Positions 1 through 8,961 of a stretch of 51,437 nucleotides of DNA are shown here, piece by piece. A program made the translations under genes and the position numbers. The notes below the pieces were generated by a model, which saw only the letters and a list, made by a program, of their open reading frames with translations, was not told where the DNA came from and did no database searches. The stretch lies in contig CAKVAO010000006.1 in NCBI GenBank assembly GCA_934725355.1, positions 1 to 51,437 on the forward strand, read 5' to 3'. Source of the DNA: an uncultured Candidatus Saccharibacteria bacterium. Lineage in GTDB: Bacteria; Patescibacteriota; Saccharimonadia; Saccharimonadales; Saccharimonadaceae. The first letter of the stretch is position 1. Each line of letters begins with the position of its first letter.

Positions 1-1161
1 TTAACAATTAATGTTGTCATGACGGGTGATGGTACTAGTAAAGCGGTAGCTAGCTGGCGACAGGCTACTACTACATTCTCTGTTGCGCAGGTTACTGGCG
101 CCTATGGCTATAACATGTCACAGAATAGCGCCACTTTACTTCCTGGGGATAACCAAACGTATAATTTTACCTCATACAGTAATCCAGACAATGATAACCC
201 AAGAAAATCTATGACTACACTGTCTATGTTGCCATACAACGGTGATAAAAACGGTACAAAGAACATTGAATATAGTAATGTTACCGTAAAGTTGACCGAT
301 CCTAAACTTAATTTTAATGGACTAAGTGGTTACTATACGACAGACACGAGAGTGCGAACTATCGACTTAAACGATCAATCGGCTGTGAATAACTTTTTGT
401 CCTATAAGGCTGCCTGGCATGAAGTATCGTTGTCTGACTTCAATGGGGGTTCTGGTGCTATTACATTACCTAGTAACGCCACTGCCATAAAGTGGGTTGA
501 CGTTAAAGCTATAAAAGATCGACTGGTGAGTTTTAGTTTAACGATTAATAACGTTCGCGCGACAGCTAGTGATGCCAAGCTAGCCACGGCTATAAATTAT
601 GTAGCTGTAACAGGCAGCTCGCCAATTATTAACCCTGTTTCTCAGACTGCTGACGTTGCCGAAACTAAGGTGGATGTTAGTCTAGATAAAGCACTAGCTA
701 ACCTGAGCAGGGAAGAGAGCGGAGCTACCGGGCTTCTCTCTACTACTAGCACTATAACTGCTAACACTAATAGTGCCAGCGGCTATAGTTTAACTATGAA
801 GTCTAAGGCGACCAACGGTTTAATTAATGCTGCAGCTAGCCAGCATGCAATTGAGGCGTCAGCTAATACGACGCCAAAACCCTTAACCACTAACACCTGG
901 GGCTATGCGTTGCCTGATCGAACGGGCGATGGTTTCGGCAGTGCAGCTGACTATACCAATCCGACCGGCACCACGGCTTTCGCTAAAGTGCCAAATAACA
1001 CTGATAATGCGGTGGTCATAAAGTCTGTAACAACTAGACCAGATCAGGTTGCTGGTGATGCGACCAAGGTAGCCTACGGTGTTAATCTGGGCGATAGTAA
1101 TGCTGCTGGTACTTACAAGGCTGAAATTGTCTACACGGTTACGGCTAATCCGTTTGAATAG
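1..1161 (+). CDS. Surface/secreted protein, C-terminal part (5' end outside window)
   Basis: The reading frame is open from base 1 with no upstream stop, so the gene probably starts before the window; the ATG at 19 is only the first internal Met. The visible 386 codons are rich in Thr, Ser, Asn and Ala, with no transmembrane segment and no LPXTG-type signal, so it is not an obvious substrate of the sortase at 28694. The last 150 residues have an Ig-like or pilin-like flavour: WGYALPDRTGDG, then a closing strand GTYKAEIVYTVTANP. That kind of ending is common in exported beta-sandwich proteins of Saccharibacteria (family knowledge, not verified here). Function is unknown; a cell-surface or adhesin role is inferred. 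The next gene starts 70 bp downstream with its own promoter. Confidence 0.7.
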   Translation, partial: LTINVVMTGDGTSKAVASWRQATTTFSVAQVTGAYGYNMSQNSATLLPGDNQTYNFTSYSNPDNDNPRKSMTTLSMLPYNGDKNGTKNIEYSNVTVKLTDPKLNFNGLSGYYTTDTRVRTIDLNDQSAVNNFLSYKAAWHEVSLSDFNGGSGAITLPSNATAIKWVDVKAIKDRLVSFSLTINNVRATASDAKLATAINYVAVTGSSPIINPVSQTADVAETKVDVSLDKALANLSREESGATGLLSTTSTITANTNSASGYSLTMKSKATNGLINAAASQHAIEASANTTPKPLTTNTWGYALPDRTGDGFGSAADYTNPTGTTAFAKVPNNTDNAVVIKSVTTRPDQVAGDATKVAYGVNLGDSNAAGTYKAEIVYTVTANPFE

Positions 1162-1231
1162 CTAGCTAGAAACTAAGCTGATTATGGTGTATTATAGATA
1201 TAATTAGCTAAAGCGTAATGAGGAGAGTAAA

Positions 1232-2506
1232 ATGACGCCAAAGAAACCATCAGATACAACCAATAATGCGACCGCACCGGTAAACCCGTTTGCGGCAACT
1301 GCGCCTGTGCCAGCGCAAACGCAAGTTTCGACCCCAGCTTCGCCATTTGCCAATTCAGCTCCGGCGTCTGCAGCGACTCCAACATCTACGCCAACACCTG
1401 CGTCAACTGCTACACCGGTGCCAACCGTCGCTCCGGTGGCTTCAGCTGCTCCGGCTGCTCCGGCTGCTCCGACATCGCCATTTGGAACGCCAGCTTCAGT
1501 GGCAACTCCGACATCTGCACCAGCTGTGCCGTTCTCGAACCAACCGAACACATACAATAACGGCTACAACGTGCGCCCGGCAAAGAAAGGTAATGGCTTA
1601 ATTATTGGTTTTGGAATTTTCGGTATCCTATTATTTTGTGGCCTAATTGGCCTAGTGATATATCTGGCAATGGGTAGCAAACCGCACGATATGGCTAGTC
1701 TAGAGAAAGCTTTGAAGGACAAAAAAGCAGTTAACTGTACATTGACTTATGACGGCAACAGCACGGACTACGTGGTTAACGCGGACCAAACTAAAGCTTA
1801 TATGGGTAGCGATAAGTCCAAAATGTTATCAATCAAGGGCGATGGTACCTATATTTGGAGTGATGGTAGCAGTAAAGGAACCAAGCTGAAGTATCAGGAA
1901 ATTAGCGAGGATGATTTAAAGAAGCTACAAAATGGCTCCGACAGCAGCGACTATAAGGACAGTGATCAATACAAGAATACTAAGGTTGAATGTAAGGCGT
2001 TTAGCGACGGGAAGCTAAGTAAGCCAAGCGGTGTTGAATTCACTAGTATGGATAATCTGTTTAACAGTAATTCATCTCTCAATACAAAAGATAGTAGCGA
2101 TGATTCGTTAGATAGCTGGCGAAATAGCTCTAACAGTGATTCTGATGGCGACAAGGATTCGTCAAGCTCGCCCAATTCCCGTACTATAACCAACCTAAAG
2201 GGAACCAGTAGTCGTAAGTACAGCAACCTGCGCGAATATATGAACAGTCGCGAGCAGTATAATGAGCCGAAGATTATCGACGATAACACGGCGCTGTACA
2301 CTAAGCGGGCCGGTGAATACCTGGATGCAGCGTATTACGAGAGGCTGTATGGCGGCGATAACTCCTTGTATCAATTGAAAGCCGATACTATTGCTAGTAG
2401 TACTAAGAGCGGCAAGGCTGTCCTGAAGATGGAAGCCCGCGACGATAGCGGTAAGCTAGTTTGGTCTGGCTCTTGGACTGGTGATCCGAACAAATACGCG
2501 TATTAA
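1232..2506 (+). CDS. Single-pass membrane protein with Pro/Ala/Thr-rich N-terminus
   Basis: 424 aa, not recognised as a named family. Residues 1-115 are a low-complexity Pro/Ala/Thr/Ser region with repeated APAAP and PTSTPT-like runs and are predicted cytoplasmic. A basic patch (RPAKKG) precedes one hydrophobic segment at about 122-147. Residues 150-424 would lie outside: an acidic, Ser/Asp-rich linker around 265-310, then a C-terminal domain ending in WSGSWTGDPNKYAY. A GTG-TATTAT -10 box (1190-1195) lies about 36 nt upstream, and a GAGGAGAG ribosome site precedes the ATG. The long antisense frame over the Pro/Ala region is a composition artefact. Role unknown; envelope-associated by topology. 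Confidence 0.8.
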   Translation: MTPKKPSDTTNNATAPVNPFAATAPVPAQTQVSTPASPFANSAPASAATPTSTPTPASTATPVPTVAPVASAAPAAPAAPTSPFGTPASVATPTSAPAVPFSNQPNTYNNGYNVRPAKKGNGLIIGFGIFGILLFCGLIGLVIYLAMGSKPHDMASLEKALKDKKAVNCTLTYDGNSTDYVVNADQTKAYMGSDKSKMLSIKGDGTYIWSDGSSKGTKLKYQEISEDDLKKLQNGSDSSDYKDSDQYKNTKVECKAFSDGKLSKPSGVEFTSMDNLFNSNSSLNTKDSSDDSLDSWRNSSNSDSDGDKDSSSSPNSRTITNLKGTSSRKYSNLREYMNSREQYNEPKIIDDNTALYTKRAGEYLDAAYYERLYGGDNSLYQLKADTIASSTKSGKAVLKMEARDDSGKLVWSGSWTGDPNKYAY

Positions 2507-2516
2507 ATTATAGTGC

Positions 2517-2522
2517 TATAAT
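2517..2522 (+). promoter_or_regulatory. Extended -10 promoter of ileS
   Basis: TGC followed by TATAAT, about 58 nt before the ileS start. No good -35 is visible. The leader between it and the gene shows no T-box features. Confidence 0.5.
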
Positions 2523-2580
2523 TGATAACAAGTAAGGGCGTGGTTGTTTGGCTGTGCCAGAAAGATAACGAGGAGGAATT

Positions 2581-5500
2581 TTGAAGTTTCAATCAGGTAC
2601 CCGGCGACGGGCGAGTGAGTACGAGAAAGATCTCGTGTTGAAGTGGAAGAAAAATCGGACATTCCAGAAATCAATTGAACTACGCGACCCAGCCAATTCA
2701 TATGTATTCTACGATGGGCCTCCGTTCATTACGGGTGTGCCACATCATGGTACATTGCTGAGTTCTATTATCAAAGATGCTGTCCCGCGCTATTGGACTA
2801 TGAAGGGTAAGCGTGTCGAGCGTCGCTGGGGCTGGGACTGTCATGGTTTACCAGCAGAGAACTTTGTTGAGAAGCAGATGGGTATTGTTGATCGTCGCCA
2901 GATTGTAACTAGCCCTGATCAGAAAGCCCCATTAGACAAGGATGGCAATCCTTTGCCGACTATTACTCTGGAAAAGTATATCGAAACCGCGCGCGATTCG
3001 ATGATTGCTAATAGCGAGACCTGGGAAGGCGTGATTGATCGCGTCGGTCGCTGGGTTGACTTCAAGGGTGCATACCGCACAATGAACAAAGATTTCATGG
3101 AGTCTGTTTGGTGGGCGTTCAAGCAACTATATCAGGCGGGCAAGATTTACGAAGGCGAAAAAGTCCTAATGTACGATACAAAGTTCGCAACACCGGTCTC
3201 GAAGGCTGAAGTGACAATGGATAATGATGCCTATCAGACGGTGACTGACCCGTCGGTATTCGTAAAATTCATGCTACGTGATGGCGAGGCTGCAAAAATT
3301 GGCTTGCCGAATGATGCCAAAATCCTAGCTTGGACTACTACACCATGGACGTTGCCGGCTAACTTGATGTTGGCGGTCAACTCGGACATGACTTATGTGC
3401 TAGCAAAAGTCGGAGACGAACATTTTGTGATTGCCAAGGATTGCCTAGCTAACACACTGCAGGACGAGCGACACCAGCCGATTGCGTACACGATCGAGAA
3501 GGAATTCAAGGGCGAGCAGTTGGTTGGATTAAAATACCAGCCACTAGACACTGGTTCGACCTGGCCAACCGACCCAGAAATCGTCAGTAAGATTCACCAG
3601 ATCTACGCTGCGGACTTCGTTAGCAATGAATCTGGTACGGGTATTGTCCACATTGCACCAGCCTACGGTGAAGACGACTTCGCCTTAGCCAAAGCTAATG
3701 GCATTAAGGCCTTCCATGTTATTGACGACAATGGCTACTACTTTGACAGTATTTATCAGGGGCGTGAGGTTTGGACGAACAATAAATTTATTGCCAAGGA
3801 TCTAAAAGAGAAGGGTATCGTTTACCAAATCCGCTACATCCAGCACGAATATCCGTTTAATCCGCGGTCCAAGCAGCGCATTATGTACCGTGCTATCCCA
3901 TCGTGGTTCTTTGATATTCAGAATTCTAAGTCACTGATGCTAGAGCAGAACGAGAACATTAACTGGTTTCCAGCTCACCTGAAGCATGGTCGATTTATGA
4001 AGAACATCGAGCAGGCACCTGATTGGAACCTCAGCCGCGATCGCTTCTGGGCTAGTGCTATGCCTGTCTGGAAGGGCGATAAAGGCGGTATCATCGTGGT
4101 TGGCTCGTATGACGAGCTATACAAGCTGAGTGGTAAGCGCCTGATGGACTACCACCGCCCGTGGATTGATCAGGTTAAGTTTTATGCCGACAAGCTACCT
4201 GCAGATGTACGCAAAGAATACGGTATGCAAGATGCTGAGGTCTATACTCGCATCGACAAAGTGCTGGACTGCTGGTTTGAGTCAGGCTCAATGCCGTTTG
4301 CGCAGCTGCACTATCCGTTTGAGAACAAAGAGAAGTTCGAGCGTAACTATCCGGCGGATTTCATTGTGGAATACATCGGTCAGGTGCGCGCCTGGTTCTA
4401 CTATGTTCACACGGTGAATACGGCGCTTGCTAGTATTGGTGCCTTCGGTAAGGATCGTATGACTGGGCATTTGAACGCTTACAAGAACGTTATTACTACT
4501 GGTGTGGTAGCTGGTAATGATGGACGTAAGATGAGTAAATCTTTGGGTAACTTTACTGACCCTAATACATTGATGAACCAGTATTCTGCAGATAGTCTAC
4601 GCTTCTTGCTGCTAAGTTCACCACTGCTAAACGGTGAAGACTTTGCTTTACAAGACAAGGATGTATCTGATGTAGCGCGCAAGCTAGCGATGATTTGGAA
4701 TATGTACGACTTCTTTACGATGTACGCTGCGGTTGATGGCTGGGAGTATAATGGTGATTCTGTGCCGACCATTAATCTATCTGACCTCAACAACCCGTTG
4801 GATCGTTGGATTGTCAGCCGGGTACATCAGCTAACAGCGCATATCGAGAAGTTCATGGACGGTTACAATATTCCAGACGCCTTAAGTGTAGTGATACCAT
4901 TCGTTGATGACGCCAGTAACTGGTACGTGCGCCGCAGTCGTCGTCGTTTCTGGAAGAGTGAAGACGATAGTGATAAGGCACAGGCTTACCAGACCTTGCA
5001 CTATGTATTAGTGCGTCTCAGTGTAATCTTAGCGCCATTCGTACCGTTCTTAGCCGAAGAACTGTATCAAGATTTAACTGGTGGTGAATCAGTGCACTTG
5101 CTAGATTGGCCAACTGATAACCCAGTAGACGACAAAGTCTTGGCTGACATGGCGCGTACACGTAACCTGATCAACAGTGGTCTAGCGCTACGTATGCGTA
5201 AGGATGACTCTACCAACGAGAAGCAGGTGAAAATTCGTCAACCATTAGCCTTTGCTAGTTATAGCGGTAAGCGTCTTGATCCGTATTACGAGCAGATTAT
5301 GCGCGACGAGCTGAACGTCAAGCGAATCAATTGGGTCGAGAATTTGGCGGATTACCAGGCAGGTCCAGTAGTAACAGACGCCAAGGTAAACGATCAGAGT
5401 GAGGTTGAGGACTGGCTGGAACTAAATAAGCAGCTAACGCCTGAGCTTGAGCTTGAAGGCTTCAGTCGCGAAGTGATTCGTGCTGTACAAAAGGCACGAA

Positions 5501-5712
5501 AGAGTGCTGGTCTGAATGTTGACGACCGAATTGAGTTAGCTATTCTATCTGACGACGCTAAGCTTGTTAGCGCGGTGAAGGGGTATGCCGAAACTATCCA
5601 AGCAGAGACTCTGGCAACCAAGCTTGCTGATGATCTGTCTGGCGGTGATATCCATACTGAGCCAGCTAAGGCTAACGGCATTAAGTTTACAGTAAAGCTA
5701 AGAAAAGCGTAG
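2581..5712 (+). CDS. ileS: Isoleucyl-tRNA synthetase (type-2 like)
   Basis: Class I aminoacyl-tRNA synthetase that charges tRNA-Ile in the cytoplasm; 1043 aa, within the IleRS range. The HIGH-type motif reads HHGT at residues 55-58 in the context GVPHHGT, and the KMSKS motif is intact at 650-654. The editing (CP1) region lies between, with WTTTPWTLPAN. The anticodon-binding half follows, and the C-terminus has no Cys-rich zinc finger. The context around the signature and the missing zinc finger resemble the eukaryote-like type-2 IleRS, a class associated with mupirocin tolerance (family knowledge; not shown here). The start is TTG, supported by the strong GAGGAGG site just upstream. A 15-bp hairpin terminator follows the stop. 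Confidence 0.95.
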   Translation: MKFQSGTRRRASEYEKDLVLKWKKNRTFQKSIELRDPANSYVFYDGPPFITGVPHHGTLLSSIIKDAVPRYWTMKGKRVERRWGWDCHGLPAENFVEKQMGIVDRRQIVTSPDQKAPLDKDGNPLPTITLEKYIETARDSMIANSETWEGVIDRVGRWVDFKGAYRTMNKDFMESVWWAFKQLYQAGKIYEGEKVLMYDTKFATPVSKAEVTMDNDAYQTVTDPSVFVKFMLRDGEAAKIGLPNDAKILAWTTTPWTLPANLMLAVNSDMTYVLAKVGDEHFVIAKDCLANTLQDERHQPIAYTIEKEFKGEQLVGLKYQPLDTGSTWPTDPEIVSKIHQIYAADFVSNESGTGIVHIAPAYGEDDFALAKANGIKAFHVIDDNGYYFDSIYQGREVWTNNKFIAKDLKEKGIVYQIRYIQHEYPFNPRSKQRIMYRAIPSWFFDIQNSKSLMLEQNENINWFPAHLKHGRFMKNIEQAPDWNLSRDRFWASAMPVWKGDKGGIIVVGSYDELYKLSGKRLMDYHRPWIDQVKFYADKLPADVRKEYGMQDAEVYTRIDKVLDCWFESGSMPFAQLHYPFENKEKFERNYPADFIVEYIGQVRAWFYYVHTVNTALASIGAFGKDRMTGHLNAYKNVITTGVVAGNDGRKMSKSLGNFTDPNTLMNQYSADSLRFLLLSSPLLNGEDFALQDKDVSDVARKLAMIWNMYDFFTMYAAVDGWEYNGDSVPTINLSDLNNPLDRWIVSRVHQLTAHIEKFMDGYNIPDALSVVIPFVDDASNWYVRRSRRRFWKSEDDSDKAQAYQTLHYVLVRLSVILAPFVPFLAEELYQDLTGGESVHLLDWPTDNPVDDKVLADMARTRNLINSGLALRMRKDDSTNEKQVKIRQPLAFASYSGKRLDPYYEQIMRDELNVKRINWVENLADYQAGPVVTDAKVNDQSEVEDWLELNKQLTPELELEGFSREVIRAVQKARKSAGLNVDDRIELAILSDDAKLVSAVKGYAETIQAETLATKLADDLSGGDIHTEPAKANGIKFTVKLRKA

Positions 5713-5735
5713 AGTAGCTAGCGACTACCGCCTCA

Positions 5736-5769
5736 ATCTAAAACCTCCCCGTAAGGGGAGGTTTTAGAT
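5736..5769. terminator. Bidirectional terminator after ileS
   Basis: Perfect 15-bp stem (5736-5750 with 5755-5769) closed by a GTAA loop, followed by a T-rich stretch on the plus strand. Its CCTCCCC/GGGGAGG core resembles the hairpin family seen at 48946-50893. Confidence 0.85.
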
Positions 5770-5807
5770 GTATTTTTAGTCTTCTAAACAGTCTTGAAAC
5801 TTAAAAC

Positions 5808-5897
5808 ACTCCCCCTGCAAGGGGGGTAGGCGTAAAGTGTATGCATAGTTAGAGTGCTGTTTAACTAAGCCCTCCCCATCCTACAAAAAGGGGGTTT
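5808..5897. repeat. Two degenerate CCTCCC/GGGAGG-type hairpins
   Basis: The ileS-prfA intergenic stretch holds CCCCC-TGCAA-GGGGGG near 5811-5826 and a looser CCCTCCCC ... GGGGG pair near 5870-5895. They resemble worn copies of the hairpin core in the array at 48946-50893. No gene is visible here. One may help end prfA transcription on the minus strand. Confidence 0.4.
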
Positions 5898-5925
5898 AGA
5901 TTAAATTGACTGCACTACTAAGGCG

Positions 5926-6999
5926 CTATTTTATTTCGGCGTTCTGCAGGTTTAGTTCACGCTCGTGAGCCTGTAGATGCTCGATGATGTCGTCTATATC
6001 GCCATTCATTGCAGCGGGAATGCCACTGCGACTGTACTTGATACGGTGGTCGGTGATGCGATCCTGCGGAAAGTTATAAGTGCGAATCTTCTCGCTGCGG
6101 TCGCCGCTGCCGATTAAGGCGCGCCGTTCGGCGGTTTCAGCGGCTGCTTTTTTGTCAATTTCAATCTGGAGCAGGCGCGAGCGTAAAACCTCTAAAGCCT
6201 TCTCTTTGTTCTGAATTTGTGAACGACCGTCTTGATTCGTAACGACTAGGCCAGTAGGCAAGTGAGTAATGCGAACGGCAGAGTCGGTGGTGTTGACGCC
6301 CTGACCACCGTGACCAGAACTGCGGTAAATGTCGATGCGTAGATCCTTGGGGTCAATGTGAATATCGGTCTCGGACGCCTCGGGCAGCACGGCAACTGTG
6401 GCGGTACTAGTGTGAATGCGACCTTGTGACTCTGTCACAGGTACACGCTGAACGCGATGAACGCCAGACTCGAACTTTAATTTAGCATATGGCTGATCAC
6501 CAGTGACTTTTAGGATAACTTCCTTAATGCCGCCAGCGTCGTTGGCGCTCTCTGTCATAATTTCGGTCTTCAGTCCGTGGTTTTCGGCGTAGCGTAGATA
6601 CATTTTTAGTAGCTCGCCAGCAAATAGACTGGCTTCATCGCCGCCAGCGCCAGCGCGGATCTCCATGATGACGTTTTTATCGTCATTGGGGTCGTGCGGT
6701 GCTAACATTGCGTTAATTTCGTCATTTAGGTCGCCGATTTTGCCTTCTAGTTCAGGGATTTCCAACTGAGCCAGCTCAGCCAATTCGGTATCTTGGCTAT
6801 TTGCTAGCTGCTTTGCCTCGGCTAGCTGGTTCTCTAGATCAGAACGTAGTTTAGCACGATCTAGAATATCATTCACTTCGGATAGACGCTTGCCTTTTGC
6901 GGCAAAGTCTGGGGCAGAGAAGGCGTTAGGGTCTGCCATAAAAGTCTCGAGCTCTGTCTTCTCGCGCGTTAATTCATCAAGGTTTATCTTAATCTCCAT
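5926..6999 (-). CDS. prfA: Peptide chain release factor 1
   Basis: Reads UAA/UAG stop codons and triggers peptide release on the ribosome. The start is placed at 6999 (MEIKINLDEL, 357 aa), the usual RF1 length. The longer frame from 7023 would cover its own promoter: a TGT-TATAAT box on the minus strand (7006-7011) ends 6 nt before this ATG, which implies a leaderless mRNA. The codon-recognition tripeptide is PVT (187-189), in the context RVQRVPVTESQGRIH of RF1. The catalytic GGQ is at 231-233 in SSGHGGQGVN. The usual partner prmC is not adjacent. With prfB at 27483 this shows that TGA is a stop codon here. Confidence 0.95.
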   Translation of the reverse strand: MEIKINLDELTREKTELETFMADPNAFSAPDFAAKGKRLSEVNDILDRAKLRSDLENQLAEAKQLANSQDTELAELAQLEIPELEGKIGDLNDEINAMLAPHDPNDDKNVIMEIRAGAGGDEASLFAGELLKMYLRYAENHGLKTEIMTESANDAGGIKEVILKVTGDQPYAKLKFESGVHRVQRVPVTESQGRIHTSTATVAVLPEASETDIHIDPKDLRIDIYRSSGHGGQGVNTTDSAVRITHLPTGLVVTNQDGRSQIQNKEKALEVLRSRLLQIEIDKKAAAETAERRALIGSGDRSEKIRTYNFPQDRITDHRIKYSRSGIPAAMNGDIDDIIEHLQAHERELNLQNAEIK

Positions 7000-7055
7000 A
7001 ATTATATTATAACAGATAAACAATAACTAATGCCCGTCCTAAACCCGTTCTAATA

Positions 7056-7141
7056 GGGCAGGCAAATAAAAATACCACCATAAAAAAGTGGGGGTATTTG
7101 GTGCTTGTCCATAGCAAAAAGGGCAGGCAAATAAAAATACC
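7056..7141. repeat. Duplicated 21-bp segment between rpmE and prfA
   Basis: The segment beginning GGGCAGGCAAATAAAAATAC occurs at 7056-7076 and again at 7121-7141. Each copy runs into a hairpin whose far arm ends GGGGGTATTT, the first hairpin imperfect and the second perfect. It looks like a duplicated terminator on the minus strand. Confidence 0.75.
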
Positions 7142-7157
7142 CCCTGCGGGGGTATTT
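7135..7157 (-). terminator. Terminator of rpmE
   Basis: Perfect 10-bp stem AAATACCCCC/GGGGGTATTT with loop TGC, followed on the minus strand by a T-rich run. It lies just past the rpmE stop. Confidence 0.85.
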
Positions 7158-7162
7158 AATGT

Positions 7163-7504
7163 TTAGGCCTCGGCCTTTTCGGCTTTTTTAGCGGCGGCCT
7201 TCTTGGCGGCTTCAGCCTTAGCGGCATTACGCTTGGCTAGAGCTTCCTTGGCTTCCTTAGCAGCCTTCATCTTAGCGGCAAAGCGATCAACACGACCTTC
7301 CGTATCGATAATCTTCTCTTCGCCAGTAAAGAATGGGTGGCTGGCACTACTGATGTGTAGGTGGACAACAGGATATTCGTTGCCATCTTCCCACTTGATT
7401 GTCTCGTTAGTTGGGGCAGTGGACTTTGTTAAGAAAGAAAAGTTTGCAGCCTCGTCTTCGAAGACAACTAAGCGGTAGTTATCTGGGTGAATATTTGCTT
7501 TCAT
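7163..7504 (-). CDS. rpmE2: 50S ribosomal protein L31, type B, with Ala/Lys tail
   Basis: Large-subunit ribosomal protein, 113 aa. The first 80 residues match type B L31: starts MKANIHPDNYRLVVFEDE, then STAPTNETIKWEDGNEYP and the hallmark HISSASHPFFTGEEKIIDTEGRVDRF. It has no cysteines, so this is the zinc-independent form. Residues 81-113 are an Ala/Lys/Glu helical tail not found in standard L31, which may bind rRNA. A minus-strand TAAAAT (7514-7519) ends 9 nt before the ATG and no Shine-Dalgarno is visible, so the mRNA may be nearly leaderless. Confidence 0.93.
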   Translation of the reverse strand: MKANIHPDNYRLVVFEDEAANFSFLTKSTAPTNETIKWEDGNEYPVVHLHISSASHPFFTGEEKIIDTEGRVDRFAAKMKAAKEAKEALAKRNAAKAEAAKKAAAKKAEKAEA

Positions 7505-7558
7505 ATCTGTAGTATTTTAACCTAGATCGCTTAAAAAGTCAAAAACGATAGTATTAAA

Positions 7559-7586
7559 GATAGCTCATCTAAATCGATGAGCTATC
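7559..7586. terminator. Terminator after the 7611-8579 gene
   Basis: Perfect 11-bp stem GATAGCTCATC/GATGAGCTATC with a TAAATC loop. On the minus strand it lies past the stop of the coiled-coil protein and before the rpmE promoter; a T-rich segment follows. Confidence 0.75.
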
Positions 7587-7610
7587 TAAGGTTATAACAG
7601 TACCGCTTAA

Positions 7611-8579
7611 CTAGTGCTGCCCACCCTGCGTGTTGACTGTATTGGTTGGAGCAGTGGCGTGGTTGGCTTGAGTCTGAGATTGACCTTGACCGCCCCCGAC
7701 GCATGCACTAGATGATTTGAACTGATCATTAGTACATAGTGTTGTAACTAGACTCTTCATGTTTTCACTAACAGACTTATCGCTGTTGACCTTATTCTGT
7801 AGATCAGTGATTTGCTTGCTTAGGCTAGTAATCTTGCCGTTCTGGTCATCGATAGTTTTCTGCTTAGCGGAAATATCTTTGTCTTTGTCGGTAACTTGCT
7901 TGCTCAGATCTTGTATGCGATTTTGCAGGGCGTCATAGTTGGTGGTAGCTTTGCTACTTTCAGCACTGTCGCTGTTGGCAGTGTCGCTAAGTTGGCTGAC
8001 CTTGGCTTTAGCGTCAGCAAGTTCACTCTGGCTCTTGTTGTTCTGTGTGTAGAAATATATGGCTGCAATGGTTGAGATTATAAACAATACACCAAAGACA
8101 ATTGTTAATAAGGAAATAGTGATCTGCTTCTCGCCGCTATTTTGAGCAGCTTTCTTGGTCGCGTCTTTCTTGGCTAGGCCTTTCTTTTTTAGCTTGAATT
8201 TACCGTCAGTGGCTTTAGATGCTACGGATTGTCCGTCAGCTGCGGCGGCTGCAGCTGCAAAGATATCTGATTTGCTGTCAGTAGCCTTAGGCTCGCTAGC
8301 AACCACTGGCTTGTGGTTTGTGGCTGGTTGTGCGCTAGGCTTAGGAGTGCCGCCTAATGCGGTTGTGGCTCTGTTATTGGTTAAGCTAGCAATATCACCA
8401 AAGTCATTTTGGGACTGTGGGTTTGCTGATAGCATGCCGTCTAGAGTTACGTGTTGGCTAAGGCGATCGTTGATACCATTGCTACCGGCTAAAAAGTTGT
8501 CGGCGTTAGGATCGTTTGCTAAGTCATTATCAGAAACTGGCCTCGGTAAAACCGGTTTGAATGGATTGTTGTCTTTCAT
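7611..8579 (-). CDS. Single-pass membrane protein with extracytoplasmic coiled coil
   Basis: 322 aa, not recognised as a named family. Residues 1-150 are polar and low complexity, with an Ala run near 108-114 and a Lys-rich patch at 127-143, predicted cytoplasmic. One transmembrane helix spans about 152-177. Residues 182-270 form a heptad-like coiled coil (SQLSDT, LQNRIQDLSKQV, LSKQITDLQNKV). The C-terminus carries two cysteines (C282, C293) that could form a disulfide outside the cell, then a Gly/Gln/Thr-rich tail. The shape resembles divisome or cell-wall scaffold proteins, but no specific role can be assigned. Confidence 0.8.
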   Translation of the reverse strand: MKDNNPFKPVLPRPVSDNDLANDPNADNFLAGSNGINDRLSQHVTLDGMLSANPQSQNDFGDIASLTNNRATTALGGTPKPSAQPATNHKPVVASEPKATDSKSDIFAAAAAAADGQSVASKATDGKFKLKKKGLAKKDATKKAAQNSGEKQITISLLTIVFGVLFIISTIAAIYFYTQNNKSQSELADAKAKVSQLSDTANSDSAESSKATTNYDALQNRIQDLSKQVTDKDKDISAKQKTIDDQNGKITSLSKQITDLQNKVNSDKSVSENMKSLVTTLCTNDQFKSSSACVGGGQGQSQTQANHATAPTNTVNTQGGQH

Positions 8580-8650
8580 CTTTCTATTTATCTCCCACCA
8601 TTAAATTTATAATGCTTATAGTTTAGCAAAAGAGAAAGAAGCATTCAATA

Positions 8651-8679
8651 TTGACAAATTATAGAACTTGTGCTAGTAT
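8651..8679 (+). promoter_or_regulatory. Promoter of 8689 small gene
   Basis: TTGACA (8651-8656), 17-bp spacer, TGC-TAGTAT extended -10 (8674-8679). The start codon follows 9 nt after the -10, so the transcript has essentially no leader. Confidence 0.75.
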
Positions 8680-8688
8680 AATGACATC

Positions 8689-8922
8689 ATGAAAAACAAA
8701 AACAGTATCAGTAGAACACAGCAAAATAAAGTATCAACATGGGAAGACATGCCGCAATCAAAGGAAGCTAAAGAGTCATTAAACAACCACAATAGTGCCA
8801 AACATACAATGGCGAATTTGGCAATCAATACTTTCGCTGAACTGTTGACAGACCTTAAATCTAACGCTGACGATGTCGACAAAATTTCGAACGGCGCAAC
8901 GACATTTGAAATACCTAGATGA
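8689..8922 (+). CDS. Small orphan protein, 77 aa
   Basis: Not recognised. A Lys/Ser/Asn-rich N-terminal half (TWEDMPQSKEAKESL) is followed by a likely amphipathic helix (MANLAINTFAELLTDLKSNADDVDKI). There is no signal peptide or membrane segment. The case for a real gene rests on the near-consensus promoter immediately upstream and on a clean open frame that ends 4 nt before the rpsB -10 box. The -35 box of the rpsB promoter lies inside its last codons. Function unknown. Confidence 0.6.
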   Translation: MKNKNSISRTQQNKVSTWEDMPQSKEAKESLNNHNSAKHTMANLAINTFAELLTDLKSNADDVDKISNGATTFEIPR

Positions 8923-8934
8923 TCCTGATATAAT
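8906..8934 (+). promoter_or_regulatory. Promoter of rpsB-tsf
   Basis: TTGAAA (8906-8911), 17-bp spacer, TGA-TATAAT extended -10 (8929-8934). Predicted start near 8941 gives a leader of about 78 nt. Confidence 0.75.
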
Positions 8935-8961
8935 GCTCCTGTAATATTAATTAATGAAACA

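Noticed and set aside
1204..1557. 117-aa minus-strand frame rich in Ala/Gly/Val
   Set aside because: It mirrors the Pro/Ala/Thr low-complexity codons of the real plus-strand gene and has no promoter or ribosome site.
2507..2580. T-box riboswitch before ileS
   Set aside because: The leader is only about 50 nt with no specifier loop or T-box sequence; the glyS, proS and lysS genes have no leader at all.
5808..5925. Small RNA gene between ileS and prfA
   Set aside because: Only worn C/G hairpins are seen, with no promoter pointing into them.
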